Source of the DNA: Oreohelix idahoensis
Taxonomy: Eukaryota; Mollusca; Gastropoda; Stylommatophora; Oreohelicidae
Assembly (NCBI GenBank): GCA_024509875.1
Contig: JAMPIV010019867.1
Span: 199,001-263,000 of the forward strand
DNA length: 64,000 nucleotides
Direction: 5' to 3'
Within the stretch, counting starts at the first letter, position 1. Each line of letters starts with the position of its first letter. The position numbers and the translations under genes are program-made. The notes under the pieces were generated by a model. The model was not told where the DNA came from, did no database searches, and saw nothing but the letters and a program-made list of their open reading frames with translations. Below are positions 25,977 through 40,200 of the stretch, piece after piece.

Positions 25977-26456
25977 GTGCAACGACATAAACAAGTCAAA
26001 CTATTCGGTATGAATATACATCGAGATAAGACACAAGTTACGAGAAAAAATGCAGCTAACGAAAGTCAGATTTCACTAGGAGATACAGTGATAAACAAAT
26101 ATATTGACAGCAATATAGACATAGTTGGAGTGACATACAAATATATTGATAGCAATATAGACATAGTTGGAGTGATAACCAAATATATTGACAGCAATAT
26201 AGGCATAGTTGGAGTGACATACAAATATATTGATAGCAATATAGATATAGTTGGAGTGATAACCAAATATATTGACAGCAATATAGGCATAGTTGGAGTG
26301 ACATACAAATATATTGATAGCAATATAGACATAGTTGGAGTGACATACAAATATATTGACAGCAATATAGACATAGTTGGAGGGACAGATGATGATATAA
26401 AGATACATAAGACAAGAGGAAAATTCATTGCATTGGGAAATGAATGGAAATCATAA
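25977..26456 (+). pseudogene. LINE-C reverse transcriptase fragment with an in-frame 42-bp expansion
   Basis: The translated frame shows the RT segment after the catalytic box: GMNIHRDKTQVTRKNAANES, ISLGDTVI, then the normally single YLGS-type motif. Here that motif is replaced by repeated KYIDSNIDIVGV units, followed by GGTDDDIKIHKTRGKFIALG and WKS. These blocks are typical of the RT thumb region of non-LTR elements. The expansion (seven 14-residue units, 26094-26382) keeps the frame. There is no upstream catalytic domain, and the frame stops at 26454-26456, so it is a dead fragment. Confidence 0.82.
26094..26382. repeat. 42-bp tandem repeat inside LINE-C
   Basis: Seven copies of a unit such as CAAATATATTGATAGCAATA followed by TAGACATAGTTGGAGTGACATA. 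Alternating subtypes (GACATAC versus GATAACC) suggest duplication in pairs. Confidence 0.95.
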
Positions 26457-26705
26457 TTAACAAAGACTAATACACAAATATAAGAAATGAGACAAAGACG
26501 CTGAAGATGAATAGGACACACATTGAGGAAACCTGTTAATAGTATTACAAGGCAGTCGTTGTTCTGGAATACCCAGGGTAAGAGAGGTAGAAGAAGACCA
26601 AAAGAACACATGTAAAAAAGAATTAGAGACAGGCATGAGCTGATAGCACGTGACAGGGAGACTTAACATAAGTTTGTTGAAGGCCTATGTTCCTTGGGGA
26701 GCTGA
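26457..26705 (+). pseudogene. LINE-C 3' end
   Basis: Conceptual pieces [24 protein letters not shown], [19 protein letters not shown] and RDRET..KFVEGLCSLGS are readable despite frame breaks. They match LINE-C pieces at 30540-30740, 48316-48515 and 62035-62180. The element ends near CCTTGGGGAGCTGAATGGTG. Confidence 0.8.
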
Positions 26706-26850
26706 ATGGTGATGAATACAAAAATAATAACCTTCAGCTCAAATATCACATACATCCTATTGTACGGCTGTGAAACACGGAGAACAACAATAACAGCAAC
26801 CAGAAAGTTAGAGACTTCATAAATGGATGCTTGAACTGAATAGAAGAATT
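26706..26850 (+). pseudogene. LINE-C fragment leading into the 49-bp array
   Basis: Reads as FSSN...ILLYGCET..RTT.ATRKL and FINGCL, equivalent to 60560-60712. It passes without a break into KWYD.ITNVEL, the first unit of the array. Confidence 0.75.
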
Positions 26851-28103
26851 GAAGTGGTATGACACGATCACTAATGTGGAACTGATAGCACGAACCAGAC
26901 AAGTGGTATGACAAGATCATCAATGTGGAACTGATGACAAGACTCAGACAAGTGGTATGACAAGATCACTATTGTGGAACTGATGACACGAACCATACAA
27001 GTGGTATGAAAAGATCACTAATGGGAAACTGATAACACGAACCAGACAAGTGGTATGACAAGATCATCAATGTGGAACTGATGACACGAACCAGACAAGT
27101 GGTATGACACGATCACTAATGTGGAACTGATGATACGAACCAGACAAGTGGTATGACAAGATCACTAAAGTGGAACTGATGACAATAACCAGACAAGTGG
27201 TATGACAAGATCACTAATGTGGAACTGATGACAAGAAGCAGACAAGTGGTATGACAAGATCACTAATGTGGAACTGATTACACGAATCTGACGTGTGGTA
27301 TGACAAGATCATTAATGTGTAACTGATGATACGAACCAGACAAGTGGTATGACAAGATCACTCAAGTGGAACTGATGACAATAACCAGACAAGTGATATG
27401 ACAAGATCACTATTGTGGAACTGATGACAATAACCAGACAAGTGGTATAACAAGATCTCTATTGTGGAACTGATGACACGAACCAGACAAGTGGTATAAC
27501 AAGATCTCTAATGTGGAACTGATGACACGAACCAGACAAGTGGTATAACAAGATCACTAATGTGGAACTTATGACAATAACCAGACAAGTGGTATGAAAA
27601 GATCATCAATGTGGAACTGATGACACGAACCATACAAGTGGTATGAAAAGATCATCAATGTGGAACTGATGACACGAACCAGACAAGTGATATGGCAAGA
27701 TCACTAATGTGGAACTGATGACACGAACCAGACAAGTGGTATGAAAAGATCATCAATGTAGAACTGGTGACACGAACCAGACAAGTGGTATGGCAAGATC
27801 ACTAATGTGGAACTGATGACACGAACCAGACAAGTGGTATGAAAAGATCATCAATGTGGAACTGATGACACGAACCAGACAAGTGATATGGCAAGATCAC
27901 TAATGTGGAACTGATGACACGAACCAGACAAGTGGTATGAAAAGATCATCAATGTGGAACTGATGACACGAACCAGACAAGTGGTATGGCAAGATCACTA
28001 ATGTGGAACTGGTGACACGAACTAGACAAGTGGTAAGAAAAGATCATTAATGTGGAACTGAGGACACGAACCAGACAAGTGGTATGACAAGATCACTAAT
28101 GTG
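26851..28103. repeat. 49-bp satellite derived from LINE-C
   Basis: About 25 copies of a unit AAGTGGTATGACAAGATCAC then TAATGTGGAACTGATGACAC then GAACCAGAC. The first unit is the LINE-C coding segment for KWYDKITNVELMTRTRQ. The 49-bp period is not a multiple of three, so the array itself is non-coding. Copies with GATCATCAATG and GATCACTAATG alternate in the later half, indicating two-unit duplication. Confidence 0.95.
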
Positions 28104-28255
28104 GGAAGAAAGAGTGACAAACGAACTAGAACAAGTTGGATGAAAAGATCACCCGTTCATTGTGAAGGAAGATACCAGCAGACAGAAAGGAAGGATATCT
28201 GGTTCAACTGCCAAAGAAGAGAGATTTTCAAGAGTACGAAAATTACAGAAGAATA

Positions 28256-28510
28256 ATGTTACTCACGCCAGGTATAGAGAGAATAGAACTACTACCTTCA
28301 TCAGGTATATCGTAAGAAGCAACTAACGTGAGGCTGTGTGCATGGTGCTGGCAACATCATATAATAAAATAAACTGCTACACGAACAATCACTGGTAGAA
28401 CAAATCATTGTTTTGATGAGAGCTTCTTACAATGGGACAGGCAGCTGTGGTGGTCCGTGCTCCATAAGGAATGAAAAGGGAAATGATGATAAAGGTAAAG
28501 ATGATGCTAG
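28256..28510 (+). mobile_element. SINE-B copy
   Basis: CTACTACCTTCATCAGGTAT, CGTAAGAAGCAACTAACGTG, GTGCTGGCAACATCATATAA, TGGGACAGGCAGCTGTGG, GTGCTCCATAAGGAATGAAA and a GATGATAAAG tail occur in family order. Confidence 0.8.
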
Positions 28511-28520
28511 ATTATTCTAC

Positions 28521-28690
28521 TTATGTTATAACTCAGGACATCAGGTGTGTTACGTTATAATTCACAACATCAGGTGTGTTACGTTATAATTCACAACATC
28601 AGGTGTGTTACGTTATAATTCACAACATCAGGTGTGTTACGTTATAATTCACGACATCAGGTGTGTTACGTTGTTATTCATGTTTACAGT
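28521..28690. repeat. 29-bp tandem repeat
   Basis: Five to six copies of TTACGTTATAATTCACAACA plus TCAGGTGTG, directly after the tail of a SINE-B copy. Confidence 0.9.
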
Positions 28691-28945
28691 CCGGATATGT
28701 TGCTCCCTGGTCCCTGGGATAAGTGGAGTTGCTACACCATTACTCTGGTTTTCTGGGCTATTGAAGTTATCCTGCGTAGATTTCTGAGTTACAACGCATG
28801 AGACATGTCCCGTTATTTAGAATGACATTTAGGTTAATGTGAAATGACAAAGTCCAAATGATACAATGACATTTATATTATACATGTAAATCTCTGTGAT
28901 TTATCGCGTTTATTGTTATTATGCTTCAGTTGACGGGCCATATAT

Positions 28946-28952
28946 CTATCTA

Positions 28953-29014
<62 letters not shown>
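28946..29014. repeat. (CTGT)n microsatellite
   Basis: CTAT repeats pass into about 60 bp of CTGT repeats. Confidence 0.96.
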
Positions 29015-29015
<1 letters not shown>

Positions 29016-29256
29016 CCGTGATTTCCAATAGTCTTCCTAACCAAATGAATTAAAATGATGTCCTGATAGAAAAGATGTTATCTTTAATTAAATACACATG
29101 TGAAATTAATTACGTTAATTTCCTGTGTTTACACAACAAAATAACACACACACACATTCACGCATGCGCAAACTAAAAGTAGCATTTACAAGACGGGCGT
29201 ATATCTTTCAAGTCCAGATTTGTCCTGTCAGGTATACTTAGGTTACTCCGTACATG

Positions 29257-29460
29257 TCTCGGGTCTCTGAAGATACCCACACACAAAAATGTTAAGGACC
29301 AGTGCTCCCATATTGATGTCGTAACTGGCGACTAACATGACATTTTGTTACAAGAGGCTGGTAACTTCATCCTATAAATAGTTTGTTACAGGAACCACCG
29401 CTGTAAGAAGACATGAATGATGATGATGATGATGATGACGATGATGATGATGATGATGTT
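29257..29460 (+). mobile_element. SINE-B copy, truncated, with long GAT tail
   Basis: CTCGGGTCTCTGAAG, GATGTCGTAACTGGCGACTA, GGCTGGTAACTTCATCCTAT, GGAACCACCGCTGTAAGAAG and then an expanded ATGATGATG tail (29413-29458). Confidence 0.7.
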
Positions 29461-30539
29461 ATACTTCATGCACCTTGAAGAAATATTACAACAATCAATC
29501 ATCCAGTCTAGAAACAACCAGGGCAACGCCAATTAAACGCTCGACACTGGTTGTACCTTCTCCACCTGTGTCTGTCTAAAGAGCGTAGTGTATCTATATA
29601 CAGAAGTTGTCCCCTTTATGGTTCCATTCATTCGTGTTGTAAATAATTAGCGAAAATAGATGAATTGTAGGCTGGTGTAAGAAAGAAAGAAAGAAAGAAA
29701 GGATTAATTAATTAATTAATGCATGAAAGAATCAATGAATGAATGAATTTTGCACTGGGACCGATTTCACTGGTGAACTCGAAATCTCTTAAGAAGCCGA
29801 TCAAAGGACTTGTATTTACTTCACAAAACATCAATGCGAAACGGACAGGCAATATAGTCCGGGTCAGTAGGCACGATATGTAATGATGATGATATTGTTA
29901 ATGAATATGAAAATGATTGTATTGTTCATGGCGACAAACATTCAGCAGAGTCTTAAAGAATCTGCAGTTAAACAATTTTCAAACTTCTTCTTCAAACACA
30001 ATGCCTGGTGGCGTAAGGGATCATATCACTCCACAGCTTCCTGTCCCCAGTAGTGTTAGTCAAATGCTATCGGAGGCGTCCGTACACAAACCGCTGGAAG
30101 GTAACGGGAAACCACCGTCGTGTTGTCCCTTGTACAGTTATGAATTAAAAAAAAATAAAACCCACAAACTACATACATAAAAGATACGCTGAAAATGATG
30201 TGTTGATTATGCATAATTGGCTGTATCGGTGGTCAATTATATTGTCCGTGAAAAAGGCACAAAAGGTTAGTTGTGGGTAGCTGCAGGCACTCACTAAGTG
30301 TAACCAATCTTGGTTCTTGGTGTGAGCTTCATGTGACCTTTCATGCACGAGCAATGACATACAAATGTATGTGCTCTGTCTCTATGGTACAGTTTGTGCG
30401 TTCGGAATGGTCAGGAGTAAAATGTCCTTGGATCTTTTCTACATTCAGTCAGTCAGTCACTTAACCACTCTGTCATTGAGGCAGCTAATCACTTGTACAT
30501 ACATACAAACATCATCATCATCAGCATGATTGCGCATCA
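29461..30539. other. No gene recognised
   Basis: Unique-looking sequence with short GAAA and TTAA/GAAT repeats (29680-29750). A frame at 29917-30180 has no motif. Confidence 0.4.
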
Positions 30540-30740
30540 GCTACCCTTCATCAAACTCTCCTTGTGTTTTTCTGTCTCCGCCTATCTTGCTTACCCTGTG
30601 GATTCCAGAACAAGTACTGCCTTGTAATGCTATCAGCATGTTTTCTCAATGTGTGTCCTATATATCGTCTTCTTATCATCTCTTGTTAAAACTACACTTA
30701 TATGGTTTTTGTTATCAGTCCCACTTTGGTAAACGCGTCG
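30540..30740 (-). pseudogene. LINE-C 3' fragment
   Basis: The minus strand reads [15 protein letters not shown], then [20 protein letters not shown], the same C-terminal block as the other LINE-C pieces. Short and stop-bearing. Confidence 0.75.
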
Positions 30741-31014
30741 CACAATTTCACTCTTTCTGCTCCTCGCGAGCACACATTTAACTCACACATACAACCACTT
30801 AATATTCACTCAACAATTCCCTCATTATCTCTTTCATTTTTTTTTAACTAACGTACTGAACCTTTCACTTGCTTGCTCTTATGAGAATGGAGAGAGTATC
30901 ATATATTATTGAATCCTGCGACCACAAAGACTAACTTACTTGACTTCCTACAAAACAAATGTTATATATTTCCTAAGCCTGGGATGCTATCTATATTCGG
31001 CATCAACAGCCTTC

Positions 31015-31246
31015 GCCCTTCCTTTTCTGTTCCCTCTTGATCGAGCTCAGGGTAACCACTGAGTAGCCTCCGTGCAGGATACCAGCATTGAAGAACTAAT
31101 GAGGTCTCGCAGTTGTAGGACTTTGTTTTACATAATGACATTGCCAGCTCCGCACATAACCTTCACCTTAGTCACCTCTCCCGACCTGCCAGACTGGAGC
31201 AACGGTCCTGTTCCTTCTTTGTTTGACCAGAGGTCCACGGGAACCA
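31015..31246 (-). mobile_element. SINE-B copy at the left edge of the 43-bp satellite
   Basis: Read on the minus strand from 31246: GTTCCCGTGGACCTCTGGTC, AACAAAGAAGGAACAGGAC, GGTGACTAAGGTGAAGG, GAGCTGGCAATGTCATTATG, then GAGCTCGATCAAGAGGGAAC and AGAAAAGGAAGG. Its head (31226-31246) is also the first unit of the adjoining satellite. Confidence 0.78.
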
Positions 31247-34200
31247 CACTAGGCCATTCATAGCCAACACCAGAGATCCACGGGAACCACACTAGGCCAT
31301 TCATAGCCAACACCAGAGATCCACGGGAACCACACTAGGCCATTCATAGCCAACACCAGAGATCCACGGGAACCACACTAAGCCATTCATAGCCAACACC
31401 AGAGATCCACGGAAACCACACAAGGCCATTCATAGCCAACACCAGAGATCCACGGGAACAACACTAGCCCATTCATAGCCAACACCAGAGATCCACGGGA
31501 ACCACACTAGGCCATTCATAGCCAACACCAAAGATCCACATGAACCACACTAGGCCATTCATAGCCAACACCAGAGGTCCACGGGAACCACACTACGCCA
31601 TTCATAGCTACACCAGAGGTCCACGGCAACCACACTAGGCAATTCAAAGCCAACACCAGAGGTCCACGGGAACCACACTAGGCCATTCATAGCCAACACC
31701 AGAGGTCCACGGGAACCACACAATGCCATTCATAGCCAACACCAAAGATCCACGGGAACCACCCTAGGCCATTCATAGCCAACACCAGAGGTCCACGGGA
31801 ACCACACTAGGCCATTCATAGCCAACACCAGAGGTCCACGGGAACCACACTAGGCCATTCATAGCCAACACCAGAGATCCACGGGAACCACACTATGCCA
31901 TTCATAGCCAACACCAGAGATCCACGGGAACCACACTAGGCCATTCATACCCAACACCAGAGATCCACGGGAACCACACTAGGCCATACATAGCCAACAC
32001 CAGAGATCAACGGGAACCACACTAGGCCATTCATACCCAACACCAGAGATCCACGGGAACTACACTAGGCCATTCATAGGCAACACCAGAGATCCACGGG
32101 AACCACACTAGGCCATTCATAGCCAACACCAGAGATCCATGGGAACCACACTAGGCCATTCAAAGCCAACACCAGAGATCCACGGGAACCACACTAGGCC
32201 ATTCATAGCCAACACAGAGATCCACGGGAACCACACTAGGCCATTCATAGCCAACACCAGAGATCCACGGGAACCACACTAGGCCATTCATAGCCAACAC
32301 AAGAGATCCACAGGAACCACACTAGGCCATTCATAGCCAACACCAGAGATCCACGGGAACCACACTAGGCCATTCATAGCCAACACCAGAGATCCACGGG
32401 AACCACACTAGGCCATTCATAGCCAACACCAGAGATCCACGGGAACCACACTAGGCATTTCATAGCCAACCCCAGAGGTCCACGGGAACCACACTAGGCC
32501 ATTCGTAGCCAACACCAGAGATCCACGGGAACCACACAAGACCATTCATAGCCAACACCAGAGGTCCACGGGAACCACACTAGGCCATTCATAGCCAACA
32601 CCAGAGATCCACGGGAACCACACTAGGCCATTCATAGCCAACACCAGAGATCCACGGGAACCACACTAGGCCATTCATAGCCAACACCAGAGGTCTACGG
32701 GAACCACACTAGGCCATTCATAGCCAACACCAGAGGTCCACGGGAACCACACTAGGCCATTCGTAGCCAACACCAGAGGTCCACGGGAACCACACTAGGC
32801 CATTCATAGCCAACACCAGAGGTCCACGGGAACCACACTACGCTATTCATAGCCAACACCAGAGATCCACGGGAACCACACTAGGCCATTCATAGCCAAC
32901 ACCAGAGATCCACGGGAACCACACTAGGCCATTCATAGCCAACACCAGAGGTCCACGGGAACCACACTAGGCCATTCATAGCCAACACCAGAGGTCCACG
33001 GGAACCACACTAGGCCATTCATAGCCAACACCAGAGATCCACGGGAACCACACAAGGCCATTCATAGCCAACACCAGAGATCCACGGGAACCACACTAGG
33101 CCATTCATAGCCAACACCAGAGATCCACGGGAACCACACTAGGCCATTCATAGCCAACACCAGAGATCCACGGGAACCACGCTAGGCCATTCATAGCCAA
33201 CACCAGAGATCCACGGGAACCACACTAGGCCATTCATAGCCAACACCAGAGCTCCACGGGAACCACACTAGGCCATTCATAGCCACCACCAGAGATCCAC
33301 GGGAACCACACTAGGCCATTCATAGCCAACACCAGAGCTCCACGGGAACCACACTAGGCCATTCATAGCCAACACCAGAGGTCCACGGGAACCACAGTAG
33401 GCCATTCATAGCCAACACCAGAGATCCACGGGAACCACACTAGGCCATTCATAGCCAACACCAGAGATCCACGGGAACCACACTAGGCCATTCATAGCCA
33501 ACACCAGAGATCCACGGGAACCACACTAGGCCATTCATAGCCAACACCAGAGATCCACGGGAACCACACTAGGCCATACCCAACACCAGAGATCCACGGG
33601 AACTACACTAGGCCATTCATTGGCAACACCAGAGATCCACGGGAACCACACTAGGCCATTCATAGCAAACCCCAGAGGTCCACGGGAACCACACTAGGCC
33701 ATTCGTAGCCAACACCAGAGATCCACGGGAACCACACTAGCCCATTCATACCCAACACCAGAGATCCACGGGAACTACACTAGGCCATTCATAGGCAACA
33801 CCAGTCATCCACGGGAACCACACTAGGCCATTCATAGCCAACACAAGAGATCCACGGGAACCACACCAGGCCATTCATAGCCAACACCAGAGATCCACGG
33901 GAACCACACTAGGCCATTTATAGCCAACACCAAAGATCCACGGGAACCACACTAGGCCATTCATAGCCAACACCAGAGGTCCACGGGAACCACACTAGGC
34001 CATTCATAGCCAACACCAGAGATCCACGGGAACCACACTAGGCCATTCATAGCCAACACCAGAGATCCACGGGAACCACACTAGGCCATTCATAGCCAAC
34101 ACCAGAGGTCTACGGGAACCACACTAGGCCATTCATAGCCAACACCAGAGGTCCACGGGAACCACACTGGGCCATTCGTAGCCAACACCAGACGTCCACG

Positions 34201-37200
34201 GGAACCACACTAGGCCATTCATAGCCAACACCAGAGGTCCACGGGAACCACACTACGCCATTCATAGCCAACACCAGAGATCCACGGGAACCACACTAGG
34301 CCATTCATAGCCAACACCAGAGATCCACGGGAACCACACTAGGCCATTCATAGCCAACACCAGAGGTCCACGGGAACCACACTAGGCCATTCATAGCCAA
34401 CACCAGAGGTCCACGGGAAGAACACTAGGCCATTCATAGCCAACACCAGAGATCCACGGAAACCACACAAGGCCATTCATAGCCAACATAAGAGATCCAC
34501 GGGAACCACACTAGGCCATTCATAGCCAACACCAGAGATCCACGGGAACCACGCTAGGCCATTCATAGCCAACACCAGAGATCCACGGGAACCACGCTAG
34601 GCCATTCATAGCCAACACCAGAGATCCACGGGAACCACACTAGGCCATTCATAGCCAACACCAGAGGTCCACGGGAACCACAGTAGGCCATTCATAGCCA
34701 ACACCAGAGATCCACGGGAACCACACTAGGCCATTCATAGCCAACACCAGAGCTCCACGGGAACCACACTAGGCCATTCATAGCCAACACCAGAGGTCCA
34801 CGGGAACCACAGTAGGCCATTCATAGCCAACACCAGAGATCCACGGGAACCACACTAGGCCATTCATAGCCAACACCAGAGATCCACGGGAACCACACTA
34901 GGCCATTCATAGCCAACACCAGAGTTCCGCGGGAACCACACTAGGCCATACATAGCCAACACCAGAGATCCACGGGAACCACACTAGGCCATTCATACCC
35001 AACACCAGAGATCCACGGGAACTACACTAGGCCATTCATAGGCAACACCAGAGATCCACGGGAACCACACTAGGCCATTCATAACCAACACAAGAGATCC
35101 ACGGGAACCACACTAGGCCATTCATAGCCAACACCAGGGATCCACGGGAACCACACTAGGCCATTCATAGCCAACACCAGAGATCCACGGGAACCACACT
35201 AGGCCATTCATAGCCAACACCAGAGATCCACGGGAACCACACTAGGCCATTCATAGCCAACACAAGAGATCCACGGGAACCACACTAGGCCATTCATAGC
35301 CAACACCAGAGATCCACGGGAACCACACTACGCCATTCATAGCCAACACCGGAGATCCACGGGAACCACACTAGGCCATTCATAGCCAACACCAGAGATC
35401 CACGGGAACCACACTAGGCCATTCATAGCCAACCCCAGAGGTCCACTAGAACCACACTAGGCCATTCGTAGCCAACACCAGAGATCCACGGGAACCACAC
35501 TAGGCCATTCATAGCCAACACTAGAGGTCCACGGGAACCACACTAGGCCATTCATAGCCAACACCAGCGATCCACAGGAACCACACTAGGCCATTCATAG
35601 CCAACACCAGAGATCCACGGGAACCACACTAGGCCATTCATAGCCAACACCAGAGGTCCACGGGAACCACACTAGGCCATTCATAGCCAACACCAGAGGT
35701 CCACGGGAACCACACTAGGCCATTCATAGCCAACACCAGAGGTCCACGTTAACCACACTAGACCATTCATAGCCAACACCAGAGGTCCACGGGAACCACA
35801 CTAGGCCATTCATAGCCAACACCAGAAATCCACGGGAACCACACTAGGCCATTCATAGCCAACACCAGAGGTCCACGGGAACCACACTAGGCCATTCATA
35901 GCCAACACCAGAGATCCACGGGAACCACACTACGCCATTCATAGCCAACACCAGAGATCCACGGGAACCACACTAGGCCATTCATAGCCAACACCAGAGA
36001 TCCACGGGAACCACACAAGGCCATTCAAAGCCAACACCAGAGATCCACGGGAACCACACTAGGCCATTCATAGCCAACACCAGAGCTCCACGGGAACCAC
36101 ACTAGGCCATTCATAGCCAACACCAGAGGTCCACGGGAACCACAGTAGGCCATTCATAGCCAACACCAGAGATCCACGGGAACCACACTAGGCCATTCAT
36201 AGCCAACACCAGAGATCCACGGGAACCACACTAGGCCATTCATAGCCAACACCAGAGATCCGCGGGAACCACACTAGGCCATACATAGCCAACACCAGAG
36301 ATCCACGGGAACCACACTAGGCCATTCATACCCAACACCAGAGATCCACGGGAACTACACTAGGCCATTCATAGGCAACACCAGAGATCCACGGGAACCA
36401 CACTAGGCCATTCATAGCCAACACAAGAGATCCACGGGAACCGAACTAGGCCATTCATAGCCAACATTAGAGATCCACGGGAACCACACTAGGCCATTCA
36501 TAGCCAACACGAGATCCACAGGAACCACACTAGGCCATTCATAGCCAACACCAGAGATCCACGGGAACCACACTAGGCCATTCATAGCCAACACAAGAGA
36601 TCCACGGGAACCACACTAGGCCATACATAGCCAACACCAGAGATCCACGGGAACCATACTAGGCCATTCATACCCAACACCAGAGATCCGAGGGAACTAC
36701 ACTAGGCCATTCATAGGCAACACCAGAGATCCACGGGAACCACACTAGGCCATTCATAGCCAACACAAGAGATCCACGGGAACCACACTAGGCCATTCAT
36801 AGCCAACACCAGAGATCCACGGGAACCACACTAGGCCATTCATAGCCAACACCAGAGATCCACGGGAACCACACTAGGCCATTCATAGCCAACACAAGAG
36901 ATCCACGGGAACCACACTAGGCCATTCATAGCCAACACCAGAGATCCACGGGAACCACACTACGCCATTCATAGCTAACACCGGAGATCCACGGGAACCA
37001 CACTAGGCCATTCATAGCCAACACCAGAGATCCACGGGAACCACACTAGGCCATTCATAGCCAACCCCAGAGGTCCACTAGAACCACACTAGGCCATTCG
37101 TAGCCAACACCAGAGATCCACGGGAACCACACTAGGCCATTCATAGCCAACACCAGAGGTCCACGGGAACCACACTAGGCCATTCATAGCCAACACCAGA

Positions 37201-40200
37201 GATCCACAGGAACCACACTAGGCCATTCATAGCCAACACCAGAGATCCACGGGAACCACACTAGGCCATTCATAGCCAACACCAGAGGTCCACGGGAACC
37301 ACACTAGGCCATTCATAGCCAACACCAGAGGTCCACGGGAACCACACTAGGCCATTCATAGCCAACACCAGAGGTCCACGTTAACCACACTAGACCATTC
37401 ATAGCCAACACCAGAGGTCCACGGGAACCACACTAGGCCATTCATAGCCAACACCAGAAATCCACGGGAACCACACTAGGCCATTCATAGCCAACACCAG
37501 AGGTCCACGGGAACCACACTAGGCCATTCATAGCCAACACCAGAGATCCACGGGAACCACACTACGCCATTCATAGCCAACACCAGAGGTCCACGGGAAC
37601 CACACAAGGCCATTCATAGCCAACACCAGAGATCCACGGGAACCACACAAGGCCATTCATAGCCAACACCAGAGATCCACGGGAACCACACTAGGCCATT
37701 CATAGCCAACACCAGAGATCCACGGGAACCACACTAGGCCATTCATAGCCAACCCCAGAGGTCCACGGGAACCACACTAGGCCATTCATAGCCAACACCA
37801 GAGATCCACGGGAACCACACTAGGCCATTCATAGCCAACACGAAAGATCCACGGGAACCACACTAGGCCATTCATAGCCAACACCAGAGGTCCACGGGAA
37901 CCACACTACGCCATTCATAGCTACACCAGAGGTCCACGGGAACCACACTAGGCCATTCATAGCCAACACCAGAGGTCCACGGGAACCACACTACGCCATT
38001 CATAGCCAACACCAGAGGTCCTCGGGAACCACACTAGGCCATTCATAGCCAACACCAGAGGTCCACGGGAACCACACAAGGCCATTCATAGCCAACACCA
38101 GAGATCCACGGGAACAACACTAGGTCATTCATAGCCAACACCAGAGGTCCATGGGAACTACACTAGGCCATTCATAGTCAACACCAGAGGTCAACGGGAA
38201 CCACACTAGGCCATTCATAGCCAACACCAGAGATCCACGGGAACCGCACTAGGCCATTCATAGGCAACACCAGAGGTCCACGGGAACCACACTAGGCCAT
38301 TCATAGTCAACACCAGAGGTCCACGGGAACCACACTAGGCCATTCATAGCCAACACCAGAGGTCCACGGGAACCACACAAGGCCATTCATAGCCAACACC
38401 AGAGATCCACGGGAACCACACTAGGCCATTCATAGCCAACACCAGAGATCCACGGGAACCACACTATGCCATTCATAGCCAACACCAGAGATCCACGGGA
38501 ACCACACTAGGCCATTCATAGCCAACACCAGAGATCCACGGGAACCACACTAGGTCATTCATAGCCAACACCAGATATCCCCGGGAACCACACAAGGCCA
38601 TTCATAGCCAACACCCCAGAGATCCACGGGAACCACATTAGGCCATTCATAGCCAACACCAGAGATCCACGGGAACCACACTAGCCCATTCATAGCCAAC
38701 ACCAGAGATCCACGGGAACTACACTAGGCCATTCATAGCCAACACCAAAGATCCACGGGAACCACACTAGGCCATTCATAGCCAACACCCCCTCCCCCCC
38801 CCCCCCATAGCCAACACCGGAGGTCCACGGAACCACACTACGCCATTCATAGCTACACCAGAGGTCCACGGGAACCACACTAGGCCATTCATAGCCAACA
38901 CCAGAGGTCCACAGGAACCACACTAGGCCATTCATAGCCAACACCAGAGGTTCACGGGAACCACACTAGGCCATTCATAGCCAACACCAGAGGTCCACGG
39001 GAACCACACAAGGCCATTCATAGCCAACACCAGAGATCCACGGGAACCACACTAGGCCATTCATAGCCAACACCAGAGGTCCACGGGAACTACACTAGGC
39101 CATTCATAGCCAACACCAGAGGTCCACGGGAACCACACTAGGCCATTCATAGCCAACACCAGAGATCCACGGGAACCACACTAGGCCATTCATAGCCAAC
39201 ACCAGAGATCCACGGGAACCACACTAGGCCATTCATAGCCAACACCAGAGATCAACGGGAACCACACTAGGCCATTCATACCCAACACCAGAGATCCACG
39301 GGTACCACACTAGGCCATTCATAGCCAACACAAGAGATCCACGGGAAATACACCAGGCCATTCATAGCCAACACCAGAGATCCACGGGAACCACACTAGG
39401 CCATTCATAGCCAACACCAGAGATCCACGGGAACTACATTAGGCCATTCATAGCCAACACCAGAGATCCAAGGGAACCACACTAGGCCATTCGTAGCCAA
39501 CACCAGAGATCCACGGGAACCACACTAGGCCATTAATAGCCAACACCAGAGATCCACGGGAACCACACTAGGCCATTCATAGCCAACACCAGAGATCCAC
39601 AGGAACCACACTAGGCCATTCATAGCCAACACCAGAGATCCACGGGAACCACACTAGGCCATTCATAGCCAACACCAGAGGTCCACGGGAACCACACTAG
39701 GCCATTCATAGCCAACACCAGAGGTTCACGGGAACCACACTAGGCCATTCATAGCCAACACCAGAGGTCCACGGGAACCACACTAGGCCATTCATAGCCA
39801 ACACCAGAGGTCCACGGGAACCACACTAGGCCATTCATAGCCAACACCAGAGGTCCACGGGAACCACACTAGGCCATTCATAGCCAACACCAGAGGTCCA
39901 CGGGAACCACACTAGGCCATTCATAGCCAACACCAGAGATCCACGGGAACCACACTAGGCCATTCATAGCCAACACCAGAGGTCCACGGGAACCACACTA
40001 GGCCATTCATAGCCAACACCAGAGATCCACGGGAACCACACTAGGCCATTCATAGCCAACACCAGAGATCCACGGGAACCACACTAGGCCATTCATAGCC
40101 AACACCAGAGATCCACGGGAACCACACTAGGCCATTCATAGCCAACACCAGAGATCCACGGGAACCACACTAGGCCATTCATAGCCAACACCAGAGATCC

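Noticed and set aside
29510..29550. Second Helitron-like hairpin (ACCAGGGCAACGCC)
   Set aside because: No CTRR end follows and the stem is not preserved.
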